DNA of 64,000 nucleotides from the NCBI GenBank assembly GCA_015847255.1, contig JADLZK010000401.1, positions 930,001-994,000 on the forward strand. Reading direction: 5' to 3'. The first letter of the stretch is position 1, and each line of letters opens with the position of its first letter. The notes under the pieces were generated by a model, which made no database searches, was not told where the DNA came from, and saw only the letters and a list, made by a program, of their open reading frames with translations. The DNA comes from Hyparrhenia diplandra (Eukaryota > Streptophyta > Magnoliopsida > Poales > Poaceae). This document shows, piece after piece, positions 1 through 11,062 of this stretch. A program made the translations under genes and the position numbers.

Positions 1-233
1 TCGTTATCTAGCATAGGAGTTAATACAAAATCTCTATTTTTCAATTTTTCATACCGACTTCTCTCCTCTCCTCCTCGTAAATGAAGGTGTACGTCCAAAG
101 TTAGAGTTTTACCTTGGCTAGGTGAGGCCATTGGTGATGGAGAAGCGGTTGGCGATGGCGTTGCTTGTGTGTCAGTGCTCATGGCTTGCCCAGAACTAGC
201 CCGGGAACGGGATCTGAGAATCCTTCCAAGCAT
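1..233 (-). CDS. Athila ORF-1-like protein, N-terminal part, runs off the left edge
   Basis: Reading leftwards, an ATG at 233-231 opens a frame with no stop as far as base 1 (77 codons, continuing outside the window). The protein starts MLGRILRSRSRASS, then has a Ser/Pro/Thr-rich stretch, then a basic segment with RYEKLKNRDF and TPMLDN. The R-Y-x2-L-x2-R-x-F pattern followed by a short LD motif resembles the extra ORF found beside gag-protease in Athila-type plant retrotransposons (inference from pattern, no search). A TATA box 160 bp upstream at 393-400 on the same strand supports this start. The frame also contains a usable GT donor near 112, so a spliced form cannot be excluded. It lies downstream of the gag-protease on the same strand. 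Confidence 0.45.
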   Translation of the reverse strand, partial: MLGRILRSRSRASSGQAMSTDTQATPSPTASPSPMASPSQGKTLTLDVHLHLRGGEERSRYEKLKNRDFVLTPMLDN

Positions 234-392
234 GGTTGGTATTTACTGAAAGAAAAATTGGCTAGAGGGTTTTTGCTGGAAGGGAAGATTATCTCGAAGA
301 TTTTTCTCCTCTATTTCTGCTCGAGCTCTGCTTCTCCTTGGAAACCAGAAATCTGTGTTTCTTGGGATGAGAATGGCAATGGGCTGGCTGCC

Positions 393-400
393 CTTTTATA
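393..400 (-). promoter_or_regulatory. TATA box for the ORF starting at 233
   Basis: The minus strand reads CACTATAAAAGGGCAGCC here, a good plant TATA box. A start of transcription about 30 bases on, near 365, would leave a 130-base leader before the ATG at 233. Upstream, 412-450, is a GC-rich stretch with CCGATCGGCC-type palindromes. Confidence 0.5.
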
Positions 401-849
401 GTGCAAGGAGGGGGAGGCCGATCGGCCTGATAGTGGGGCCGGTCGGCCCCCAAGTGGGTCCCACTCAAGTGCCCTCTCCACCATCTAAAGTTTGCTGAAA
501 ATCCACGCTAGAATAGTATTTGTTTGGTCAAGTGGAGTGCTGCTGGTGGAAAATGGATGGAGGGGAAGAAAAGGGAATAAAGAAAGTGGTGATTTGATGT
601 TTTGTCCCTATGACATGTGGGTCCCACTTGTAAGGATGGATTATTTTTGTATTTTCTGAATAAAAATGAATAAATAAAGCAGCAAAAAGTAAAATTATTT
701 TTATGCCACCACAGAAAAGTAATTATACGGGTTTTCACTCAAAAAAATTATTAATCATGGGCGTAAATTTTTCTTTTACAAAGTGAATGTAAAAAAGTAC
801 AGAATTTAAATTGCAGTAAAAATAAATGCGAGAAATAAAATATTTTTGG
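401..849. other. Non-coding spacer inside the Athila-like element
   Basis: AT-rich DNA between the gag-protease remnant and the minus-strand TATA box. No open frame on either strand resembles a known protein. It probably holds the upstream region of the internal promoter. Confidence 0.4.
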
Positions 850-2976
850 ATTTTTACCGAAAGTTACCTCGACGGCGAGGGTCCGTAGTTAGGGTCCTCG
901 AACGGGGACCTTATAATCTTCTAGTCCTCCGGTGCATCCTCCATTGGAGAGGATGGCTCGTCCCGCATCGTCTTCTCTTGATCGATCATGTTCGCATTGG
1001 TGGCGAAGTTTCGTCCGGGTTTGAAGGCGAACTTCTCTTCCTTTCCGTTGATCTCAAATGTGATTTCTCCAATACGACGTTGATGTGAGCGTTGGCGGTG
1101 CTTAGAATGGTCGTCCGAGAATTAGTGAGACCCCTGGAGTTCGGGTGCATGTCCAGCATAACGAAGTCAACTGGCACAAAGAACTCCCGGATCCTCACCG
1201 GAACATTCTCGGCGATTCCCCGACGGCAACGAACCGATTGATCCGCTAGTTGTAGACACATTGATGTTGGAACCAAGGTAGGGTGCTTGAGCTTGTCGAA
1301 GACAACCTTGGGCATCACATCGACACTTGCTCCAAGATCGCAGAGTGCATTGTTGAAATATTGATCTCTCCGATTGAGCACTCTATAGTGGGGCATCCTG
1401 GATCCTTTTTCTTGATGGGTAATGTGTTTAGGATTGCCGCACTACACTCTTCTGTTAACTTGATGATCTCTGTGGTTGGTAGCGGTCTCTTCTTGTTCAG
1501 GATATCTCTTATGTACTTGGCGTATGTTGGGACTCCGCATGGCATCCAGTAGAGGTATATTGACATAAAGCTTTTGGATTACCTCTATGAATTTGCCGAA
1601 TTGATCATCAATTTGAAGTCTTCTAATTCTTCTTGGATATGGTAGGAAGTTGGTGTCTTGAAAGTCTTGTCCTGTGGGTTCTTGGCGCACAACTTCTTCT
1701 ACGTCGTCGTCCTTATCTTCTGGAACATTGGCCGGTACTACGGGCGGTGCAGGGGCTGCAGGTGCCGTAGGTTTCCTAGCCGAAGGTCTTACTGCGCCCG
1801 TCGGGTATGGTGGATCGGTGGTTTGCTTACCACCTCTCGTTCGGATGTTATGTACCTGCTCATGATTAGTGGCAACAGGCATAGCAGCAGACAATTTTGA
1901 TAATTTTGATTCTAGTTTGATATTAAAAGCAACTTGTTCTTTTATCATAGCAGAAAAAATTATCTATTTTAGCATTTATATCTTCTAGAATTTTATCATT
2001 AGCAACTAACTTCTTAGAGAAACTATCATTAATTTTAACTTGCTCTTCAATTAATTCTCGTAAAGAAGGTTGCTTGAATTTATTACCCGAATTAAAGTTA
2101 TTACGAATACTTACCGCGTAAGTCGATTCGTGGTTCTTGGTCTTCTCTTTGGGTTGGTGCCGACTTGTGGTCCACCAAGCTTGAACTTCTTGAAGCGTTC
2201 ATGGAGTCTTGTAAAGCTTGTCGATCCTTCTTGTAGTTGGCTCGCTCCTCAAGCCAATTTAGTAGCACGTCCATCCCCAGTTGATCTTGCCTTGGTTCTT
2301 CTTGTTCTTCTTGTACTTCTTCACTTTGATGACGGTATTGGATGTTCTTCGGGGTCCAGCCTTGATTTTCTGATATTTTGCACATAAGTATGTTGGCTTT
2401 TCCCGGTGTGAGTGATAAGAATGATCCTCCAGCAGTGGCGTCTAGATGCTCTCTCGGTTTTTGATTTAGTCCATGGTAGAATCCTTGCAAGAGCATCTAT
2501 TCCTCTATTCCATGGTGAGGGCAATCGATATGTATTCTTGAAAACGTTCCCACGCCTCCGAATAGATTCTCCCCTTCTGCTGTTGGAAGTTGGCAATTTT
2601 TCCACGTAAGGCATTGGTTTTGCCTATGGGGAAGAACTTTGCTAGGAATGCGGTAGAACATTTCTCCCATGTGTTTATCTTTTGTTCATTGACGTAGAAC
2701 CATTGCCTCGCTCTTCCCAATAGTGAGAAAGGGAATAAGCGGAGCAGGATCGTGTCCTTGGGAATGTTCTTGATGTTGATGGTAGCGCCTATCTCCATGA
2801 AAGTCTGGAGATGAGTGCTTGCATCTTCATGTATCTTTCCTTCAAACGGGTTAGCTTGCACCATGCCGATGAGGCTTGCCTTGAGCTCAAACTCATGATT
2901 GATTGGAAGTGTAGGTCCAGTCTCGAATGTTCTTAATGTTTGGAGCAGAGAACTCTCGCAACATCTTTTCAGGCAT
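850..2976 (-). pseudogene. Athila-like gag-protease, frameshifted
   Basis: Gag of a Ty3/gypsy element starts at the ATG at 2976-2974 (MPEKMLREFSAP). After a frame change near 2925 it continues through a retrotransposon gag core at 2505-2864, with the aromatic-rich GRARQWFY and LAKFFP motifs. Further frames carry a Pro/Thr-rich linker (1442-1948) and an aspartic protease at about 986-1396 with the CDLGASVDVMP motif; DLGAS in place of DSGA is typical of Athila-like elements. The order gag then protease, leading away from the LTR and primer-binding site at 3183-4698, fits a minus-strand element. At least three frame changes and a stop near 930 make it non-functional as written. No reverse transcriptase or integrase is visible before the window edge. 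Confidence 0.75.
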
Positions 2977-3182
2977 GGCTTCGGGAACTTGGTGTAGCTT
3001 CTTGGGTTGACTTGATTCAGATGATCAATGTGTAGTGAATCACAATCAAACCTGTTAATACCCTGCGAATAAGATAGATAAAGACAATAAACGGGTAAAT
3101 CTGTTTAAGCAGGGATGCTAAGTAGCAAATCCACACTTAGTATTCATCTATCAATAATCAAAAAGAAAAGCTATCAAAATCT
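2977..3182 (-). other. Untranslated leader of the Athila-like element
   Basis: Lies between the primer-binding site and the gag start. It is AT-rich and no coding signal is seen. Confidence 0.5.
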
Positions 3183-3200
3183 TCCCCGGCAACGGCGCCA
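3183..3200 (-). other. Primer-binding site, tRNA-Asp type
   Basis: On the minus strand this reads TGGCGCCGTTGCCGGGGA, the sequence known for tRNA-Asp-primed Athila and related plant gypsy elements. It sits 8 bases inside the LTR edge, which fixes the orientation of the element. Confidence 0.8.
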
Positions 3201-3208
3201 GAAATGCT

Positions 3209-4698
3209 TGTTGGTATTTGTTATGCTTACAGAGAAATAATTATAGATCCGCAAGCGCACGGATGTCCAGTGAGCATTTCACCCGGGGAGGGTTTTAAAT
3301 ATCGAATCCACGAGGAAGACAAGATTAACAATTCATTTGATTAAAGACAGTGATAGAAGACTAATGAGATTTGGTGGTTTAGCATTTACTTAAACAGGAT
3401 GAGCCAATAATAGATAATAATGATAAAGTGTATGAGACAGGTAGAGGTACACGTGGTGAGTATAGGATAAGATTAATTCCTAGTAAGATTAGGATTAGAT
3501 TTATGACAAAGGGACAGTTCTTAAGTAGCATACAAAGAATCTACAAAGTGTTTAGACAGGCATAGCATAAGATCATATATATATCAAAACCATAAATAAG
3601 AATGTGCACCCCGAAGATTACTTAAGAAAATCAGGAACGAAACAAGATAATCCCAAGAACCATTATCGACTAGTCTTATACACGGGGGATGGATTGCAAA
3701 GGACTCAATAGTGCTGTCACCACTACGATCTACCACACGACCCGGCATATAAGGTGAATCCGCAAATAAATTATATCTAAGCACCATGCTTACATACTCT
3801 CTATTACCTAGCACACACGTGTAATATACTAGGAGCTCTACGAATAAGTGCTTTGAATTACCATGAATAATGATTATATCAAATATGCTATGACTAGAAT
3901 AAAGTGTAAGTAAACTAATTGCATACATAATAATGAAATAGCACAAAGGTGTATGAGAACAATAATTATATTGATCCATAGTGTAACTTACTGATCCAGA
4001 ACCGGAGCATACACTCTCTCTTCTCTAAACTCTGACTTTCTATCTAAACTAGGCTCTAGATTAGAGCTATGAATTAGCTATCCTATCTCTTGGTGTCTCC
4101 TCTTCTACTCCTGTCTTGGCTTCTTCTTGATCTCCTTCTTGATGATGACTTGAATCTTCAGATCAATTCTTGTTTTTGACTTGAGGGGGTCTGGGGCTGT
4201 TTATATATGGGTCTTCCTCTGTCTCTTCAGCTTCAACAGGTGATGTGGTATTAATCCCGTGCTCCTACTGACGCCATCGGATCAAACCGACCATAAACGA
4301 CCGGATTAGATCGCATCTTAGAGGCGGTTGAGGAAGGTTCCGGAGACCGAAAGCAAACTTGGCGGGCCCGATCGGCCCGGGGGACTTCCCCTCCCGGTCC
4401 CGCGTGTGTCGCGGCTTCTGGAGTCTTCTAGATGATGTTTTCTTAGGTATCAAGTTTCGTTCACGCGGGAGTAATCCGGAGCCTTCTAGACTTGTTTCGG
4501 AGTTGGGTTTGTGTTACGTTACGTCGGTCGTATGCCATGTCATTTCTGCTGTTTTTCTGTTAAGTCCCTGCAAATCACAACTTTACCAAAACTCATGGAA
4601 ATCATTAGTAGAGACCCCTAATAAGGTTATCTAATTATATTTTAGTTCTTTTCCATGAATTGTTGATGCATAAAAATATGAGTTAGTGAGCGTCAACA
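3209..4698 (-). repeat. LTR of the Athila-like element (5' LTR in element orientation)
   Basis: The segment starts TGTTGG and ends GTCAACA, an inverted TGTTG/CAACA pair, and abuts the primer-binding site. Length is 1490 bp. A minus-strand TATA box lies at 4200-4207. The partner LTR is not in the window, so identity and target duplication cannot be checked. The right edge touches DNA that also occurs at 30810, so the insertion interrupted a sequence that is whole there. Confidence 0.7.
4200..4207 (-). promoter_or_regulatory. TATA box in the Athila-like LTR
   Basis: The minus strand reads CATATATAAACAGCCCC, the likely U3 promoter of the element, placed about 490 bp into the LTR. Confidence 0.5.
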
Positions 4699-5150
4699 GT
4701 ACTCGGGGCTAGTTGGCTGCCTCGCGCACCTCTTTCAATTCCCATCTACAACCATGGGCATACTCCCTCGGTAGACTGCTAACCACCTTTTGTCGACAAC
4801 GACATGCCAGGTAGGGGGTGGGCACGCAGACTTCATGACTGGAAAGACGGTGATTCTTCCGAGCTCCATGGTTGTAGCTCCCGGCCTAGCTTTCACCGGC
4901 GCCGACCACGGCGTCAACATCATTGAATCAGCCCAGATTCAATATGCTCAAACCATGCCTGCTGCTCCGGCGCAAATCCAATCTGCTTCGGCGACACCTA
5001 CACCTACGGTGGCTGTCTCGGGATCTCTCTCGGGAACTGCTTCACCGTCAACTTGCCCCGGTACACGTTCACCTCTTCCTCAGTGCAAGATGCGGTTCGA
5101 CCACAACATCGATGATCTGCTCAAAGGCATCCATCGGATCACCCTCGGTT
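4699..5150 (+). mobile_element. Truncated gypsy-type fragment (LTR end and leader)
   Basis: Contains GCCAGGTAGGGGGTG at 4807-4821, which looks like the region after the LTR of RIRE2-type gypsy elements, followed by a 127-residue open frame (4790-5173) rich in Ala, Pro, Ser and Thr. The same fragment lies at 30725-31258 with more of its left side. Units B and D lack it. I read it as a dead retroelement remnant whose left part was cut off by the Athila-like insertion, not as a host gene. Confidence 0.5.
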
Positions 5151-5291
5151 TGAGTGAGTGCACACTTGGTTGAATCTGCTAGATCCAACTGTCTACTAAA
5201 ATATAACTAAACATATATACCCATACACATGTTTATCAAGTTCCATGGTCATCAATATGAATGTCGATCATGTCTCACTACATCATATGTA

Positions 5292-5440
5292 GTGCTCCTT
5301 TTCGCTCCAAATTGTAGTTCACTTTGACTTGTCTAGATCGATTTTTTAATATATATCTAGACATAGTGTATAACTAGTTGCATAGCAAAATCAATGTATC
5401 TAGAAAAGCTAAAGTGAACTATAATTTGTAACAGATGGAG
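5292..5440. mobile_element. Stowaway-type MITE, unit A
   Basis: Flanked by TA on both sides. The ends are related to the Stowaway terminus (GCTCC... and ...GATGGAG) and carry inverted matching of AAATTGTAGTTCACTTTGAC with AAAGTGAACTATAATTTG. Present in all four units, so older than the duplications; the B and D versions have an internal deletion. Confidence 0.65.
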
Positions 5441-5588
5441 TAGCACTCAACAGTAAGAGTCGCAACCCACTTGACATATCACATCACAGCTCACCACTTC
5501 AATTCCTTTCCACATTTTCCCATAAAAACAAACCCTCACAACTCTATAATGTGGACAATGGCCATACACGTGTCTCCAACCATATCCT

Positions 5589-5879
5589 ATGACCAGTGCA
5601 CCTTTCACTACTGCAGACCATTTTACCAACAATATTTGTACCATCAATTCTATTAAAGCCGACAATGAAATATTATCACCACCGGTTAGTGAAATAAAAC
5701 CAGCTCGAGCGCATATACGCCGAACCCGCCCTCCCACTCCCCCTTCTCATCCTCTGTTCAACACACATCACACACGACCTCCTGCCCCCTCCTCCCCACC
5801 GCCCCTGCCCTTGCTCCTTGCCATATTGCTCACTCCACCATGGCCTAAGGAGGTGATGAACACAGCAGATCTAGCCTAG
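5589..5879 (+). other. Conserved short open frame of uncertain status, unit A
   Basis: A 96-codon frame that stays open in all four units (96 codons in A and C, 98 in B and D) and always ends with the same C-terminal WPKEVMNTADLA-like sequence. The Pro-rich middle differs between copies through paired compensating indels in C-runs. No domain is recognised, and the reverse strand is partly open as well. It may be leader or promoter DNA of the minus-strand unit gene or a plus-strand micro-gene; I consider coding unlikely. Confidence 0.2.
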
Positions 5880-6218
5880 GACGATAAATAATGACAAAGA
5901 ACAAGGCTGGTAGTCAAATGGATCAATGTAGGCCGTCCAAAAAAAATGTGACCAACCTAGGTAATTTTTCATTAACAAGATAAACAACCAAATTCATGTT
6001 GAACATGACTCGAACTATGATGGCTATGTGCATGACCACATCCTGCTCAATCAGATAGGATAAATGAAAAAAATATATGTGGAACTGTAGAACAAATCAT
6101 GGCCAAATTAACATCCACAAATTAAGAAATATTAAACACACCCAGAATCATGAACTAGAAGTAAGCTGAGCAATATCAGATTTGCTAAGAGAAATCTGCA
6201 GAAGAAATTTATAATAAA

Positions 6219-9169
6219 TTAACTAAAGCCAAGATCATAGCATGTCCAGTCTGAGATTGCATCCAGATATGCATCTTCCCCTGCTAGGATGTTAGTTACA
6301 TTCATGAAAAGCACAAGTCCCTCATTGTCACTTGTAGAAGCACGAGTTCCAAAAGCATAGGACAACAAAGTTTCAAATTTGCCGAATTCATAGCACAAGG
6401 GATACTTTATGCTACCAGTAGACCCACAATGCGATAAAGGTTTTTTTTTTCTACATAAGATACAGAAAAGAACTAATGTCTTCAGCAACAAAGCATAGGG
6501 ACTCGTAGCTCCTCCATCTTCACCAGCTCTTTCTCCACTTCAAGCCTTTCAACAAAAATGAAGTCAAACATCTTAATCAGAATATGTCCATAAAAAATGG
6601 ATCCATATCGCATCACAATTTTTTTTAAATTTCACCTCAAAAGTATTTTAAATTCCAATATGTCAAAAGTATAAGAGGCTAATGTGTAAAGATTGCCTAA
6701 TGTAAAACTTTTGCATGCTTGTTCATATAAAAGTCAAAACAGCCAATTTACTGAAATAAAAACGATGGTAGGGTGCTGATCTAACCAGTACCACTTCCCC
6801 TACATAGCAAATTGTCTACACCAGGAGTGACCAACGTTGAAAATCACTTGGGTGGTTGCTCATATATGGATCAAAGGGTTCAAATACTTGGGTACAACTA
6901 TAACAGAGTTGTACAATTCCATCACGATATCATCTCTTCAGCGTACTAATTAAGATGCTTCTGAATTTTAAGGATTAGAATCAGCATACTTGTAGCTAGT
7001 GGCTGCTACCCTGTAGCTTGATTGCATCAAGCTATTTAACCATTCTAATGGTGACCATTTAGGCAAAAACTTAGCATAGATTAGCTGAATCCTATCCCGT
7101 ACATGAAAGTTGCAAGCGCCGTAGAAAAGCATGTTCATGCCCCGATTTGCAAACATACCTTTTCACTAGTGAGCAGAATACTTTAATATTTGTGTAGTTG
7201 TTATATCAGGAGAGCAGACAAGCACTATTAGTTTTGTATTTATATCGGAGCAGACAACCACTATTCTTTCATTTTTATCATGCAATTGAAGTTACATCAA
7301 GAACTATCATATTGAACTATCAACAAGATTCCTTACCAATTGCATTCGGTAAATAAGCAGCCGTTCAGGTAGATAATTAAGGGTGAAAAGAGATGACACC
7401 AAACTACAAAAGCTCTGTGCTCAAGTACATTTTCATAAAAAATAGAGCAGTTGAACATATCATAGAGAGCACAGTAAACTAGACAATGAATAAGTACAGA
7501 AAATGTTCCCACCATGTTCATTTATTTATGTATGAAATTGAACTTTATTTCCTTTCTTTTTCTAAAGTCTAAACATAGAAGCATGGTGTGGAGACAAAAC
7601 AAAAAAGAACAATTAAGCTACAAGGACTCTATAACAACTTCCATTCAATGACAAAAGAGTTCCTAATGAAGATATTTATGCACAAATTTCTTAAGGTTCA
7701 GTGCCTGTCTGGCTCATAGCCTTAGCACGCCATACCCGAACTACGGCACAGCAATATCTCCGCTTGGTTACTGCCGTGTGTTGGGCATGCTGAAAGTGCA
7801 GCGTCATTCGCTGTGTAATTCTATGCCAACTCTTGTTAAATGTGTGTCACCCATTTTGTTCACCGCATTTACAGTTTTGGCGCTGCCAGACTCACGGTAC
7901 AATGGCATGCTGCAGGAACTAAACAGGCCCTCAAAATCAATAGAAAATCAAGAGCGGGTAGTTGAACATCAGCATCATTGATGTCAGACTTGAAGGGGAA
8001 CTAAACCTAATTTCTAAACACAGAGAGTTTCTGTTGTTAAGTGCAAGTGAGTCAAACACATCTATGTCTCTGTGACAACTTCAGTTTAGTCTGATGAATG
8101 ATTGTCATTACTCCATTCTACGAAACAACTTAGTGGAATCCCGTTTCGGGTAAGGAATGGTTCGGTTATTCATGCTTAACAGTTGCAACCCAAAATTGAT
8201 CAAGCTATACTAAACAAGAGGACTTGTTCTGTCAACAGGCTGCAACTGAACAGATACCAAAAAAACAACAGAGCATTCTGCAATAAACTAGAATGGTGAA
8301 TTGGTGACATAATATACTGTGTAATAAACACGCAAGCCTCAGAGCAAAGGGTGTATACCTCAACTGCATACCACATCACAGAGCATATTGTGCCTTCCTC
8401 CAGGCCCTCGCCATCCTCCAGACGGTCCAAAATTTCACTGTTATAAAGGGGCCTTAAACGAAGCAATTCAGCATGGCCAAGCCCAATGCCCCCACGTCAT
8501 AGATCACTGAACCCATTCTCTCCCGATGAGATCCCATCACGGGCGAGTCCCCTTCACCAGATCACTGATGGGCATGAGCAGGATGAACGCCAGGCAAGCA
8601 AGGGCTACAGGAGCGGCCCGAGCGGGAGAGGCACACAGCATGGCCCGCACTGCCGTCGCATACCATGTCTCCCCAGCAGGCTCCTGGACAGGAACGAAAG
8701 GCAAATAAATCATGCATATTTGCAATAAAAGATTCCAATTTCAGCTAACACCTATCCTATTCTCATCGCCGCGGCAGAAAAATTGGATACCAAAAGACAC
8801 TATTTTTTCCTCTTTCCGCACCTTCATTACCTCAATCTCAGCTACAGGGATGACGACATCCGAGTGGTACAACATCCGTATCAGCAGTAGCAAGGGCAAG
8901 ACATGCACAACGCTGACCCACGCCGCTACATAGATGACCTTGTCCGCCGCGGTGACCACAGCGCAACCCTCACCGCAGGCGAGCCGGCCGATTTCCATGG
9001 TGGCGTGGCCCCAGAAGATAAGCCACATGGTTGCGAGGAACAAGCAGAAGACGGCGTCGACAGCGGCCAAGGCGAGGCGGGTGCACGCCAACCACGCCAC
9101 ATTGCGCCGTGCTGGCGGCGGCGGCGACGGATGCACCTGCACCTTGGCGGCAGCGGCGGCGACGGCCAT
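6219..9169 (-). CDS. Unrecognised multi-exon membrane protein gene, unit A
   Basis: Exon 1 starts at ATG 9169-9167 and encodes an Ala-rich N-terminus, a basic stretch and two hydrophobic segments (about residues 28-50 and 80-105), ending PVAEIE at a GT donor near 8849. A second exon begins after an AG at about 8692 (EPAGETWYATAVRAML) and carries another hydrophobic stretch. A third frame, about 8354-8480, ends WYAVE at a GT donor. Further candidate exons are 7325-7480 (ending at GTAAGG), 6968-7156 and 6219-6440 (ending YDLGFS and a stop). Between A and B the last frame differs by an in-frame 6 bp indel, a sign of past coding constraint. In A a C-run one base shorter than in C near 8552 shifts exon 2. 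The family is not recognised, and exon borders are inferred. Confidence 0.4.
7703..7930. mobile_element. Small MITE-like element in an intron, unit A
   Basis: Ends GCCTGTCTGGCTC and, inverted, GCCTGTTTAGTTC; about 230 bp. It lies in a probable intron of the unit gene and occurs in all four units (25293-25520, about 33821-34049, 52257-52483), so it is ancestral. No clear target duplication was found. Confidence 0.4.
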
Positions 9170-9376
9170 GGAGGTGGGGAAACCCTAGGTTCTCGAAGCT
9201 TCTTTCTGCTCTAGTGGCTGGCTACCTGGCTGCTCTCTGTGGAACTGTGGAAATGTGGGGAAAGAAGAGCGACGAAAGGGGGTTTACGGCCATGCCCATG
9301 GAGTGGGGGGTTTATGCCTTTATGGTCGGTTGCGGTCGGATTATGACTGGGTCAGCGGTTGCATTATTACGGTATT

Positions 9377-10480
9377 TAGGGACTTTTTAGTCTCTAGAAC
9401 TAAAAAAAAAAAATCCTTTCTAGTAAAAATCTTTTCTAGTCCCTAACTAACCAAACATGAGGGACTTTTTTGAGACTAAAGTGATAAAATAGACTAAAGT
9501 GCAGAAGACCCCTGTAGGAGGGTCTTTTTGGGTACTTTTTCCCCAGCCCGTACCTTTCCTCTCGTCTCACCCGCTCATCTCGTTTGCTCCGCCCGTCGCC
9601 GCCGCGACGCAGACGCCCCGCCCCCGCCGCCGTGCTCACCATCCTGCCTTTACCTCGCGCTAGCCCCTGCCTCGCCCGTTGCAGGCCGCTGTGGGGAGCT
9701 CCCGCAGGTACCTCGCCACCGACAGAACGCCCACTAACCGGATCTCCGATCGCGGGAAACCCCGGGCGTGCGGTCTCGCCGCGCCCGCTGGACCTCGGGG
9801 GGGACTGGATCAGCGGGGGAGCATCGTCCTCGGCCGCCTCCGGCGACGGCGTCCTCTCCCTCCCCTAGGCGCGCCGCCTCCTCGATGCCTTCCTTCGCTG
9901 CCTCGAGAAGTTCCTTGCCTGCTCTTCGCCTCCGGGGACTCACCCGCCCGCGAGGCCCCACTCGACCGCCTTTTCCTGACTTCTTCGCATTTGCGCCGTC
10001 AAGGCTCGACCTTGCAACGTCGTCCGCGACCTAACGAAATCCACCACCCCAAAGCAGCGGTCGGGAGCTCCGGCTCCCACCTCCGCTCCCTCTCTGAGAA
10101 GCGTGCCCGGGCTCGGTCCGCCCGCCTGCGAGCTGCGAACCATCTAGGGAGGCCTCCCGTGCCCGCCCGGCAAGACAACGTCGACACGGGCCACCACCGC
10201 CGGTAGCGGTCGGGGGCTCGGCTTCCACCTCCCTCCCTCTCTGAGCGCGTCCGGGCCTGGTCCGTCGTGTGCGAAGCTGCAGGCCATCCGGGGAGGCCTC
10301 CCCGTGCCCTTTTGCAAGACAACGCCGCCACGAGAGGCCTCGCCTCCGCAGTCACGCCATGCATGGGCGTCGTGCTCTTCATCGTTGCCACTTAGTCCCT
10401 AAACCAAACACCCAGAGACTAAATTTTTTTTAGTCCCAACTAATAAAAAGTCTAGTCCCTAGAAACCAAACAGGCCCTAA
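9377..10480. mobile_element. Composite fold-back element with GC-rich cargo, unit A
   Basis: The outer parts carry inverted matches: GGGACTTTTTAGTCTCTAG at the left, and at the right a stretch that inverted reads GGCCTGTTTGGTTTCTAGGG with repeated AGTCCCTA motifs. The middle 850 bp (about 9540-10385) is very GC-rich with gene-like composition but no stable frame. Units B and D lack the element (B reads through from ATTATTAC to AACATCATC), which proves it is an insertion. The 3-base TTA/TAA target is uncertain. It is best read as a non-autonomous DNA element that captured host sequence. Confidence 0.55.
10055..10340. repeat. Two tandem ~150 bp GC-rich repeats inside the composite element
   Basis: Both repeats begin GCGGTCGGG and run through a CCTCCC...GCAAGACAACG...CCACC core. 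Copy one spans about 10055-10204, copy two about 10206-10340. The pair is also in unit C (about 36983-37270). Confidence 0.6.
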
Positions 10481-10556
10481 CATCATCTAGCCGGCAGTCT
10501 AGAAATCAACCAACCGTGTTATAATATTCCTCTTAAAACAAATCAGCTCAGTAATA

Positions 10557-10784
10557 CTCCCTCCATCCCAAATTGTAAGTTGACTTTTTTCTCCAAGTTT
10601 GACCATTCGTCTTATTCAAAAATTTTACAAAAATATAGTCAAATTTAAGTCATTCTTTAAGAACTTTTATTAATAAAGAAAGTCACGGCAAAAAAAGTGA
10701 TATTTTGCACAAATTTTTAAACAAGACGAGTGGTCAAACTTGTCGTTAAAAAAGTCAAATGACTTACAATTTGGAATGAAGAAG
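10557..10784. mobile_element. Stowaway MITE, unit A
   Basis: Starts CTCCCTCCATCCCAAATTG next to TA and ends, inverted, with the matching CAATTTGGAATG before TA. The inner arms also match (AAGTTGACTTTTTT with AAAAAAGTCAAATGACTT). Absent at the same place in B and D. Confidence 0.8.
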
Positions 10785-10794
10785 TAGTAAAATA

Positions 10795-11062
10795 AAGGTG
10801 GGGTCTCTTTAGTTCAGGGTTTTTAAATGGGGCGATTAAGATGCCTGCCTCTAGTTTTTTTAAATAAAATAAAATAAAATATAGAGCTCACCTCCGAGCA
10901 CATCTGGCCATCGATCCATCCACCTCGCTGCTAATGGGGTCTCCTCTCCCGTTTCTTTAGTTCATGTTTTCAAAAATGGAGTGCTTAAGATGCTTGTCTC
11001 TAGATTCTTTCTTACAAAAGAAAAATATTGAGCTCACCGCCGAGCACACCTGGCCACCGCGC
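10795..11062. repeat. Direct repeat of about 130 bp, two copies, unit A
   Basis: Both halves read GGGGTCTC, TTTAGTTCA, TTAAGATGC, CTCTAG, GAGCTCACC and CGAGCACA in that order; the break is near 10933. Unit C has the same pair (about 37738-38000) and B has it split by a MITE. The diverged tail of D has a single copy, so the doubling is derived. Confidence 0.65.

Noticed and set aside
3584..3979. 131-residue minus-strand frame in the Athila-like LTR
   Set aside because: It lies within an LTR downstream of the TATA box; no conserved motif.
4790..5173. 127-residue plus-strand frame, identical at 30900-31283
   Set aside because: It starts inside the leader of a truncated gypsy-type element and is duplicated with it; low-complexity Ala/Pro/Ser/Thr composition and no domain.
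9584..10391. Several long overlapping frames on both strands
   Set aside because: Very GC-rich cargo of the composite element; frames change between copies at 9584 and 36452, so they follow from lack of stop codons, not from coding.
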